Source: Cohaesibacter marisflavi
GTDB taxonomy: Bacteria > Pseudomonadota > Alphaproteobacteria > Rhizobiales > Cohaesibacteraceae
Reading direction: 5' to 3'
Length of the DNA: 35,861 bases
Assembly: GCF_900115225.1 (NCBI RefSeq)
Contig: NZ_FOVR01000023.1
Span: 1-35,861, forward strand
The notes under the pieces were generated by a model. That model made no database searches, had not been told where the DNA came from, and saw only the letters and a program-made list of their open reading frames with translations. Positions 21,356 to 30,400 of the stretch are shown here, piece after piece. A program made the position numbers and the translations under genes. Every line of letters begins with the position of its first letter. Position 1 is the stretch's first letter.

Positions 21356-21631
21356 ATGGCCTTTGCTTTGACTGGCTTCAAGCGCGTTGTCTCTGTCGGC
21401 GCGATCGGAACCGGATCCGGTTCCGTAAAATCCTTCTGCACCTACCACACCAACGATGATGCCGCGACCGTGGAAACGGCTGGCTATTTCAATGATCTGG
21501 CGTCCGATCTTCAGGCTGGCGACATCATCATGGCCGGACTTGATCTTGATGGAACGCCAGCCTTGAAAAACTACATCGTCTCGGCGGTTACAGCATCCGT
21601 TGTCACCATCACCGCCCAGACCACAGCATAA
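21356..21631 (+). CDS. Small head protein (decoration or stabilisation candidate)
   Basis: A 91-residue Gly/Ala/Thr-rich protein with AAGGAA upstream of its ATG, directly after the major capsid gene. The sequence is beta-rich (VVSVGAIGTGSGSVKSF, then NYIVSAVTASVVTITAQTTA), as in small capsid decoration or spike proteins. Placement after the coat gene and before the terminator suggests high expression with the capsid. No catalytic motif. Confidence 0.65.
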   Translation: MAFALTGFKRVVSVGAIGTGSGSVKSFCTYHTNDDAATVETAGYFNDLASDLQAGDIIMAGLDLDGTPALKNYIVSAVTASVVTITAQTTA

Positions 21632-21668
21632 CACGCAGCCTTGAAACTCCTCCCTCAAGGTCAACTGG

Positions 21669-21703
21669 TGGCTCGGTCAACTCTATGGGCCGGGCCATTT
21701 TTT
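21669..21703 (+). terminator. Rho-independent terminator after the capsid genes
   Basis: TGGCTCGG (21669-21676) pairs with CCGGGCCA (21690-21697), one G-T wobble, over a 13-base loop, and is followed directly by six T (21698-21703). This is the best intrinsic terminator in the window. It lies between head genes and tail-tube genes, the same place as the main terminator of T7 after gene 10. Confidence 0.72.
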
Positions 21704-21716
21704 ATGAGGTATCTCC

Positions 21717-22334
21717 ATGATTGATGCTTTGGCAGTTATCAAGCAGGCGTGTGATATCGCGGGCATCACTGCGCCGGAAAACCTGACCGACGAGCTCTAT
21801 AAGGGTGCCGTTGCGCAAGATCTCTATAACCATCAGGCGCGGGCCGCTCTGGCGGTTCATCCCTTTTCATTTGCTCAGGATCTTGTGCAGCTGAACCGCT
21901 TGTTGGACGCGCCGATTGCTGGATACAGCTATTGCCACCAGATCCCGACCGAAGACCTGATTATCGGTGTCGATCGGCTCACGGATCAACCAACAGATCC
22001 TGATTATTCATTCGCTGACTTTGTGAAATACGGTCTGAAGATCCATTCCAATGCTCTGGATCTCTATGCCGTGATCCGCAAACAGGTCGGTCCTCATCTC
22101 TGGAACCCTATTTTTGTCAATGTAGTCGCAACCGGCCTTGCCAGCGTGCTTGTCCTGGCTATCGCAAGCGATGACAAGCTGTCTGCCCAGCTGAAAAAGG
22201 ACGCCTATGGCGATGCGCGCGAGGAAATGCGCGGCGGCTTGATGCGTGCGGCGATCAATAGCGACCAATTCACCAAACCAAACAAACGCATGCGCATGGG
22301 GAACAATCCCCTGACTGCTGCATGGCTGTCTTAA
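21717..22334 (+). CDS. Tail tubular protein A (T7 gp11-like)
   Basis: A 205-residue protein, near the size of T7 gp11 (196 aa) and in the same place after the capsid. The start is MIDALAVIKQACDIAGI; the middle (FSFAQDLVQLNRL) and the end with its basic RMRMGNNPLTAAWLS are of the gatekeeper type. It would form the dodecameric ring between portal and nozzle. ATG at 21717 follows GAGGT. It is the first gene after the terminator, so it depends on read-through or a promoter inside 21632-21716 that I cannot see. Confidence 0.82.
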   Translation: MIDALAVIKQACDIAGITAPENLTDELYKGAVAQDLYNHQARAALAVHPFSFAQDLVQLNRLLDAPIAGYSYCHQIPTEDLIIGVDRLTDQPTDPDYSFADFVKYGLKIHSNALDLYAVIRKQVGPHLWNPIFVNVVATGLASVLVLAIASDDKLSAQLKKDAYGDAREEMRGGLMRAAINSDQFTKPNKRMRMGNNPLTAAWLS

Positions 22335-22346
22335 AGGGAGATTGTA

Positions 22347-24389
22347 ATGGTTGCCAAACCCGGTCGCTTGCAAGCCTCCTATACGTCTGGGGAACTGGAT
22401 CCGTTCGAATATGACCGGATAGAACTCAAATTCTATGGAACTGGCCTTAAATGGGCAGAGAATATCGAACTCCACCCGCAAGGCGGATTTTCCTTTCGCG
22501 ATTGCACGCGCCACCGTGTCGAATTGGACATCACATCCGGCCGTCTGATCCCGTTCAAAAATTCTAGCGGCGTTGTTCACGATTTTGCCCTTAGGGATAG
22601 CAACCTTGATGTCATTAAGGATGGAGCCATTCTGACGACCATTACTCATCCGATGGATGCCAGCCAATTGACCGAGATTGAGTGGGCCCATCGAATGAAT
22701 ACGCTGTTTCTCTTCCATGAAGATGTCGAGACACCCCGCGTTTATTACGACAAAGCCACACTGACATGGGGCTGCGATAGCCTGCCATATGAAAATCTTC
22801 CCAACTATGACTATGGCGGAACCTATGACAATGGCATCCCTGCGGAATGGGAAGTGCAGTTCGTTTCCTTTGGTGGCGGATATCGCTTTCGTCTGACCAT
22901 CTCGGATCTTGAAACCGTGTCCATCCAGCTATCCACTGACAGCGACTGGACCCAATGCGCGGCAGACATGCAGGCAGCAATCCTGCAGCTTCCGAATGTC
23001 GCTGATGGGGTGACATGTGAAGTGATTGAAGATGCGCGGATCAAGGTCATCTTTGGCGGCGATGAAAATTCCGGTGATGCATGGGCTGTTTCTGCAGATA
23101 GTCTTGATGACGCGGATGCTGCAATTCCCTGCTACAAGCTAGTCGTGGGCATCCCGCCTGGCGAAGCAATCATTTCCACTGAACAGGGTTGGCCGAACTG
23201 TGGTCTGTTCTATCAGCAGCGCACCATTGTGGGAGGTTTCAAGGGCCTTCCCAACAACTGGATGTGCTCGATCACGGGGCGCTATTTTTCCTTTGATACC
23301 GATCTGGACGAGGCCAACGGGGCCTTTGTCGTGCCGCTCGATAGTGAAGGTGGCGAAAAGATCCTGCATATGGTCGATGGTCGGAATATGCTCGTCTTCA
23401 CTTCGGAACGAGAATTCTGGATTTCCGATCGAGCGATCAGCAAGACCGAAGCGACCGTTCATGTCGAGGCTTCCACCCATGGATCCAAGAAGGGCGTGCC
23501 GGTGGTCAAGAATGAAGGCGGCGCGATCTTCTGTCACAAAACCGGATCCGTCATTTCCGAATTTCGCTATACCGATGTTGACGGCAACTTCATTTCCCAG
23601 CCGATTTCGATCCTGTCTCCCCATCTGTTTGAAGATGTCTGCGACATGGCCCTGCGCAAGGCGAAGTCTTCGACCGACGCCAATCTGCTCGGGATCATCG
23701 ATGAGCAGGGGCGCATGCGTGCCGGATATCTGCTGAGACAACAGGACGTAACCGGCTTTGGTCGTGTCACCTCTGGCGATGGCCTGTTCAAGGCAATCGA
23801 TGTCAACAGCAACAATGATATGAATGTCATCACCGAGCGGGGCAGCTCGCGACGGTTTGAGACCTTCGAGAAGGGCTTGTTACTCGATGCCGCCATTGCT
23901 TTTGACAATGGGGATGCATCCAGCACTATTACCGGACTGGATCATCTGGAAGGCATGGAAGTCTGGTGCCTCGGGGATGGCAATGTCTATGGCCCATACA
24001 CAGTCGCGGATGGCACGATCGAAGTGGATGATCCGGTTCAGACCGGTGAAGTGGGGCTTTTCGTTCCACCTCTCGTCGAGACGTTGCCACCCTCCCGCGA
24101 GATTGCGGACAAGACTGTTTTGCGGCGCAAGGCCCGGATCCACTCAGTCTGGATTTCCGTGATTGACACCACCTCGATCGCCATTGGCGCCAATGGACAG
24201 GATCCCGTTGATTACCCACTGCGACAGTATGACGAAAATCTCGAAAAGCCGGAACTTGAAGACGGATATACCGGGCTCGTCGAGATACGGGGTTTGCGTG
24301 GTTATGTCGATGAACCAACCGTCACGATCACCCAAGTGAGACCCGGCCGTTTGACGGTGCGGTCTATTACCAGTGAAGCCAAGCTGTAG
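22347..24389 (+). CDS. Tail tubular protein B (T7 gp12-like nozzle)
   Basis: A 680-residue beta-rich protein. It opens with a pattern common to these nozzles (SYTSGELDPFEYDRIELKFY ... NIELHPQGGFSFRDCTRHR). Other recognisable segments are FKGLPNNWMCSITGRYFSF and MLVFTSEREFWISD, the latter matching the 'L-VFT--E-W-I' region of T7-like and podoviral tail-tube B proteins. T7 gp12 has 794 residues. Six copies would form the tail nozzle that connects fibres and the ejection channel. The ribosome site is GGGAG before ATG. Confidence 0.87.
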   Translation: MVAKPGRLQASYTSGELDPFEYDRIELKFYGTGLKWAENIELHPQGGFSFRDCTRHRVELDITSGRLIPFKNSSGVVHDFALRDSNLDVIKDGAILTTITHPMDASQLTEIEWAHRMNTLFLFHEDVETPRVYYDKATLTWGCDSLPYENLPNYDYGGTYDNGIPAEWEVQFVSFGGGYRFRLTISDLETVSIQLSTDSDWTQCAADMQAAILQLPNVADGVTCEVIEDARIKVIFGGDENSGDAWAVSADSLDDADAAIPCYKLVVGIPPGEAIISTEQGWPNCGLFYQQRTIVGGFKGLPNNWMCSITGRYFSFDTDLDEANGAFVVPLDSEGGEKILHMVDGRNMLVFTSEREFWISDRAISKTEATVHVEASTHGSKKGVPVVKNEGGAIFCHKTGSVISEFRYTDVDGNFISQPISILSPHLFEDVCDMALRKAKSSTDANLLGIIDEQGRMRAGYLLRQQDVTGFGRVTSGDGLFKAIDVNSNNDMNVITERGSSRRFETFEKGLLLDAAIAFDNGDASSTITGLDHLEGMEVWCLGDGNVYGPYTVADGTIEVDDPVQTGEVGLFVPPLVETLPPSREIADKTVLRRKARIHSVWISVIDTTSIAIGANGQDPVDYPLRQYDENLEKPELEDGYTGLVEIRGLRGYVDEPTVTITQVRPGRLTVRSITSEAKL

Positions 24390-24398
24390 GAGGCCTCC

Positions 24399-24962
24399 AT
24401 GACAATGTTGATTAGCGGAATTGGCGCTTTGATGGGGGGCGGTGGCGCAGCTGCCACGGCTGGCGCTACGGCTGCGGGCTCTGCTGCAACGGCAGGAACT
24501 GCTGCAGCAACGACAGCTTCTTCTGGTTTGTTCGGCACTGGTATTTCAGCCTCTTCCATTATCCAGGGCGTAGCTGGCTTTGCCAGTGCTGTTGCTGGCC
24601 TGCAAGGGGCCAATGCGCAAGCGGAAGGCTATGAGGTGCAAGCCGATGATGCCGACATGCAGGCAACGGACGAAGAGACCAAGGGCGTCCAGCGCACCTT
24701 GGGTATCAAGCGCGCCCTCATGAAAGCCCTTGGTGAGAATGCCGTTAAATATGCAGCTGCTGGTCAATTGGTCGGGGAAGGTGCAGCACAGGATAATGCC
24801 AATGCCATGGAAGATCGGGCCGTTGATGACATTTCCGTTGATCGGGCAGACACCGACGCCCGCGCTGCAATGCTACGCGCACGAGCAGCTGGCTATCGCA
24901 AGGTGGCTTCCAGAACCCGCTCTGCAGGTGCCATCGGCTTTATCGGCAATCTATTTAGTTAG
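24399..24962 (+). CDS. Internal virion protein A (T7 gp14-like)
   Basis: A 187-residue protein, near T7 gp14 in size (196 aa) and place. The first 75 residues are Gly/Ala/Thr-rich and hydrophobic, likely to enter a membrane (IIQGVAGFASAVAGLQG). The rest is helical and charged, with RALMKALGENAVKYAAAGQL. It would be part of the inner core and form the outer-membrane channel upon ejection. Strong AGGAGG ribosome site. The C-terminus GAIGFIGNLFS resembles that of other gp14-type proteins. Confidence 0.78.
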   Translation: MTMLISGIGALMGGGGAAATAGATAAGSAATAGTAAATTASSGLFGTGISASSIIQGVAGFASAVAGLQGANAQAEGYEVQADDADMQATDEETKGVQRTLGIKRALMKALGENAVKYAAAGQLVGEGAAQDNANAMEDRAVDDISVDRADTDARAAMLRARAAGYRKVASRTRSAGAIGFIGNLFS

Positions 24963-24971
24963 GGGACAATC

Positions 24972-27461
24972 ATGGCGAACCGTCAGGCCCGGGGATTGGG
25001 CAAACTTGTAGAATTGAATACGCAAGGTCAGGTATCAACCAAGCCCGGTGCGGCGGTTGATACCAATGCCGGCATTTGGTTTGCAGCCTCGAAAAGCCTG
25101 CGTCAGGCAGGGCGGACCCTTAGCGCCATGGCCGATCGGGCGATGAAACGCCAACAGGCTGCGGATCTTAAAGCGGCACAAACATCAGGCGAGCAGGCTG
25201 GATACGCGGCTGATCTGGGGACCGGATCGGCCAGCAGTTATTTCAACGGGGATATGAAAGCAGGTATCGAGGCCGCTGCCAGTGCCCTGAAGATTGATCC
25301 GATCGATCTGGCTACTGTCATTTCATATGAAACGGGTGGAACGTTCGACCCATCAAAAAAGGGGCCAACCACAAAATGGGGCACCCATCGCGGTCTTATA
25401 CAGTTTGGAGAACCGCAAGCCAAGCAATATGGCATTGATTGGAACAATCCACTTGCCAGCCAACTGGGAGAAAATGGCGCAATTGTACGTTTTCTGCGCG
25501 ATGGTGGTGTCAAACCTGGCATGGGGCTGCTCGATATCTATTCCGTAATCAATGCCGGTGCCGTTGGCAGATACAATGCCTCGGATGAAGCTGCAGGCGG
25601 CGCACCTGGCACGGTGCGCGATAAAGTCCAAAACCAGATGGACGGTCATCGGGCCAAAGCCGAACAGTTGTTTTCCGGGGCGTATCCTGCAGGCACCGGA
25701 CGCCCTTCGGCCACCGGGCCTGCACTTGCCTTGCGTCGTGGTGACACCCCCATGGGGGAAGCTTATCTGGCATCTCAAAACAGGGCGCTAACACGGCGCT
25801 TGCCTCTGGAAGTGACCCAGCAGCTTGACGCCCTCTATGAAGAACACAAGGACGACCCGGCAGCATTGACGCAAGCTTTTGATGAAGCGGAAAACGGGGT
25901 TCTGACGCAGCTTGGCAAGTTGTCCAACAATGATCCGGAAATGATCTTGCTTGGCCAGCAAACCTTCGCCCAGAAACGGCGCGTTTATGAAAAGTCTGCC
26001 AGAGCGGCAGAAGATGCCCGCGTGCGCGATGGTGAACGATCGGACTATGACGACACCCTGAAGGCCTCCCGATCCAGCTTGCAACGACAAGCCTATCTGA
26101 CGGGCAATGATGTGGAGGCCGGTGCAGATCTGGAAGTTTCGATCAATGAAAGCCTAGCTTCCATTTCCGACGCTCTTGATGCTGGTCTTATTTCTCCGGA
26201 AGTGGCAAAGCGCGACAGGAAAGCCGTACTCGATACCGTAACGCTCGCGCGTGTGGATGGTGTTTTTGACAGCCTGCCAGATGTAGGCAGTAAAGAAGCC
26301 TTTATTGAAGGATTGAAGGATAGCTGGACCAAAGAGGAAGAGCTCTTCAAGGATCTCTCTTTGGAACAGGTACAAGCACTTGAACGCAAATATGCCGGAG
26401 CTATCACTCAGGAAAAACGACAGACCACCGCCACCAGCAAATTGGAAGTACAGAAGATGCGTTCCATGGTGGATGATGATCTGGCGTCCATTCGGGGGAC
26501 TGGTGTCGGTTTGTCGATCGATGGGGAAGAGCTGACCTTTGACCAGGTCAAGGCAACCCTCGGAGAAGGTACCGCGCAGGAATGGCAGCAAAAGCGTCAG
26601 CTGCAGGCCGGAATTTTCAACGCAACGACTGGCCTCGACCTGATGCCTGCAACAGAGATGGTTGGTCATTTGGCGGCTCTTGAGCCGAAAGCGGGAGCTT
26701 CTGGCTACACGGATCAGGCAACAATACACGACACTGCACAGAAAGAAGCCCAAAAGATCCTCAAGCGGCGCAAGGAAGATCCGGCCTTGGCGGTCGATGT
26801 CGCATTTGACGATCTCAAGCCCATTCGCGAGCAGGCCTATCAAGGGGATCTTGTTGCGATGGAAGAACTGATCAAGGGCAGGCTGGACGCACAGGAAGCG
26901 CTCGGGATCTCGGACTATGCCAAGGCCCCGTTGACGAATTCGGAATTGCAAGTCATCGCCCAGCCGGTGGCCGGTGCGGTGGATCGCCAGACGTGGGATC
27001 AGCTATTTGCTAAGATCGATGAAAGCTATGGACCTTATGCGGATGAGGTCATGACACAGATCCTTCATTGGAAGGGACTGCATAAGGAAGCCGCGACGGT
27101 CGCAACATCTATGCTCAGGCAAACCAAACTTGGGGAACGACAAAGCCGCCTCGATGCTAAATCCTCGGATCAGAAAATGGGTGCGCTCGAAACAGAAACG
27201 GCGATGGATGGGGACTTCGATACGGTCAAATGGAAGGCCTCGCCAAACAACAGTCAGATTAATCATCTGCTCGCCAATCCGGATCTAGCCGATCAGTTTG
27301 ACGACAAATTCGGATCTGGTGCTTCCGCTTTCTATATCAAGGCACAAGAGCGAAGCAAACAGCAAACACAGGCTTACGTCGATGGCCTCGCCTCTGATGG
27401 CGTATCGATCAATGAGGATGGGTCTGAAAATTACGATCCGGCAAAGGAAAATGCACAATGA
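24972..27461 (+). CDS. Internal virion protein with lysozyme-like domain
   Basis: An 829-residue protein. Around residues 95-220 it has a lytic-transglycosylase-like region: E120 in VISYETGGTFDP, then THRGLIQFGEPQAKQYG, LGENGAIVRFL and LDIYSVINAGA. This agrees with the SLT/goose-lysozyme pattern (a catalytic Glu near S-ET-G, a GLIQF/GLMQ motif and N-G). Such a domain cuts peptidoglycan to let the DNA tunnel through the cell wall. The remaining 600 residues are mostly helical, as in T7 gp15. In T7 the lysozyme domain belongs to gp16, so here it has moved to the smaller protein. The stop overlaps the next ATG (ATGA). Confidence 0.82.
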   Translation: MANRQARGLGKLVELNTQGQVSTKPGAAVDTNAGIWFAASKSLRQAGRTLSAMADRAMKRQQAADLKAAQTSGEQAGYAADLGTGSASSYFNGDMKAGIEAAASALKIDPIDLATVISYETGGTFDPSKKGPTTKWGTHRGLIQFGEPQAKQYGIDWNNPLASQLGENGAIVRFLRDGGVKPGMGLLDIYSVINAGAVGRYNASDEAAGGAPGTVRDKVQNQMDGHRAKAEQLFSGAYPAGTGRPSATGPALALRRGDTPMGEAYLASQNRALTRRLPLEVTQQLDALYEEHKDDPAALTQAFDEAENGVLTQLGKLSNNDPEMILLGQQTFAQKRRVYEKSARAAEDARVRDGERSDYDDTLKASRSSLQRQAYLTGNDVEAGADLEVSINESLASISDALDAGLISPEVAKRDRKAVLDTVTLARVDGVFDSLPDVGSKEAFIEGLKDSWTKEEELFKDLSLEQVQALERKYAGAITQEKRQTTATSKLEVQKMRSMVDDDLASIRGTGVGLSIDGEELTFDQVKATLGEGTAQEWQQKRQLQAGIFNATTGLDLMPATEMVGHLAALEPKAGASGYTDQATIHDTAQKEAQKILKRRKEDPALAVDVAFDDLKPIREQAYQGDLVAMEELIKGRLDAQEALGISDYAKAPLTNSELQVIAQPVAGAVDRQTWDQLFAKIDESYGPYADEVMTQILHWKGLHKEAATVATSMLRQTKLGERQSRLDAKSSDQKMGALETETAMDGDFDTVKWKASPNNSQINHLLANPDLADQFDDKFGSGASAFYIKAQERSKQQTQAYVDGLASDGVSINEDGSENYDPAKENAQ

Positions 27462-30400
27462 GTGGGCAAGCTGAGGCAACTATTCCCAATCCCTTTGATC
27501 AATTCGATGCGGAAGGATCGGATCCCATCCTGATGGAAGCCCCTCGACCGGGGCTGTCTGAACGATTTAAGATCAATATGGAAGCAGCAACGCGACAAGG
27601 GACCGTTGTCGGTGCCTTGCGCGATGTCAGCCGTCCAGAAAACAGACAACGCTTTGACAGCCGTTATGAAAGCTTTCCGGAATGGGATACACCAATAGAA
27701 GGTCTCGCCGCGCTGACCGGGCAGGTCGCGGGTACGATCGTGGATGCCGAACGCGGCACGCCCCATCTTGAAAACCTGATCCCGGTTGGTATCGGTGAAA
27801 AGGCATTGGCCATGTCTGGCCGTGGCCTTTCTGCTCTTCGTGCCCGTCTCTTTGCGGGTGCCGTGGATGCTGCTGCAGTCAATGCTGTAACGGACCCCGT
27901 TATCCAGGGCATTGAAATGGGAGCCGGTTTCCGCGAGGAATTCGACCCGATCCAGTTCGCAAGCTCTGTTGGTCTGGGCGCTGTTGCTGGTGGTGTCATG
28001 GGACCGATTACTCATCGGGCGAGTTCTCCGCAAAGCCATATCGCAGGGGAAGTGGCCGACTGGGCAAATGATCGCGCACCCGACATGCCAGCTCGTCAAG
28101 CCGACATGCTGGACACAGCCGTCCGATCAGAACCGATGGACACCCCGGCAATGAATCCAGATTTGCCAGACGGCAAAAAACTGGACTTCGGCAACACTGA
28201 GGCTGCCACTAAAGCGCAAAGCGCTGTGACGGCTTCTGAGGTCGTTTCGGAACCTGTATCCCTTGGTGATCGTCTGCAGCCAAGACCAGCTAAGCCGGAA
28301 GTGCAGGCCATGGCACGGCAGACCGATGCTGAACCGCTCTGGAAAGACAATGGGACATGGAAGGCAACCGATCCGGACATTGTCGAGGTTGGTCAATTTG
28401 GGCCGATCGTGGATATCGACGCGCATAATCGCCAATGGTCGAGTGTTGCCGATCGGCTCAAACAGATGGAAGCCGGGGAAGCGCGCGGAGCACTGGACCA
28501 TCCTGATCTCGGCGATATCGATGTTTTCTGGGGCGACTATGACCTTAAGACGGACACGGGCGCTGGTCTCAAAAAGATCTTTGAAAAGCATCCGGAAGTT
28601 TACGATGACCTGCCGGAAATTATTCGTTCGCTTGAAGTCGTTAGTAAATCAGATAACAGGGCCATTCTGAAAAGCGACAAATATAAAGCCGTTATTCGCT
28701 TTGATTATGATGGGAAGGAAAAGACCTGGTTGCTTTCGGCATATGAGCCGACTGATGATTGGCGGGCCAGAGGTACTACCGGGCGCTCTGACACTTATCA
28801 TGCGGACGCCTCCTCCGCTGCGCCAACCGGTAATAGTATAGATCCAAAATCCAAGAATTTCAATGAAAGCCAACGTGCCGAAGGTAGTACGGAGCGCTCC
28901 GACAGTCGCCAGATGGACGCGCACAGCTCCTCCACCTCGTCGGCCGATCAAGATATGCGACTTCCTCAAGGGGAAAGCAAGGGAGATCCTGCTCTGCAAG
29001 CAGCGATCACCCGAGTGGATGCTGATGCCAACATGATCCAGGATCGACTGGGGGCAATGTCAGGCGAGATCCGGCGCAACACAGATGGCATCGAGCGGAC
29101 GGCCAGCAATGAAAATCACAAGGCTGTTGGTGTGCGCCTGGTCGATATCGCCAATCGCCTTTACGATCTGACGGGCGTTGCTGCTGTGAGGCGCGGCATC
29201 AAGAAACCGCTAGGGCAAAGCAAGGCCGGTGTTCTTGGCACGCACAACACACGGACCGGTGTAATCCGGATCAAGGATCCCAACGATATCGAAGTGATTG
29301 CCCATGAAGTGGGGCATCATATTGATCAGAAACTGGGAAAAGACTTCTCAGATCTGATGGCGATTTATAGCCGCGAACTGGAACCAATGGCCCCAGTTGG
29401 CTATTCTCCGGACTTATGGTTGACCGAAGGTTTTGCGGAATTCTTCCGGAATTTTCTGATGAACCCCAATTATGCGGCCAAACATGCGCCAACCTTCAAC
29501 CGTGCCTTTACCGACTTTTTGAAGAGCAGGAAGCCGGAATGGCTCAAGGGCTTTGTCGAATTGCAGGATCTTTATTATTCCTGGCGCACCATGCCGTCCG
29601 GCAACGCGGTTTCCTCTTCGGTCGTGACCAGCAAGATCGATGGAGCAATAGGGCAAACGATCGAAGAGGTCAAAAAGTCCGGGATCGGGCAGACGATCGG
29701 CGATAAATTGCACAATGCCTATACCAATTTCATGGATGCCAAGCACCCGATCCAGCAGGCTGTCACCGAACTGATAAAGGTTTATTCGGAGAATACGGGC
29801 AAGCAGCTGGATCTAGCTGTCAAGGATGACCCTTACAAACTTGCTCGCATGATCAATGGCGCGCAAAGCGCCGGTCACATGGACCTGATGTATGGCGTGC
29901 ATGGCTATCATCAGCTGGAACCACAAGGGCCGGCCTTGCGCGATGCCATCATCTATGCCCATGGCGGTGGCAATGTGCTTTCAAAGCATGATCCGGTGAT
30001 CACTCAGGATTTCGGCACCTATCTCTGGTCTCGTCGCGCCCTTGGCGAATGGTATCGTTATGAAGCGGGCGACATTCCGAACACGCCAGACAAATTCACC
30101 AAAGGGGATCATGAAGTCGTCATTCGAGAAATGGAAGCCAAATATCCGCATTTCCAGCAGGCGGCTGAAATGGTCTATGGCTGGAACAAGCAGCTCTGGA
30201 AGAAAAAGCTCGATGCCGGGCTCATCAGCAAAGAGCAATATCGCGAAGGGTTGCAGATCCGCGACTATGTGCCGGGGCTGAGAAAGCAGGACTATCCAGG
30301 CAACACCAAGACTGAAGGGAAGGGAGCCCGCACCGGCAAACAGAACCAGGTCAATCAATTTCGTGGCTCCAACCTCGATGTGATCAATCCGCTCGAAAGC

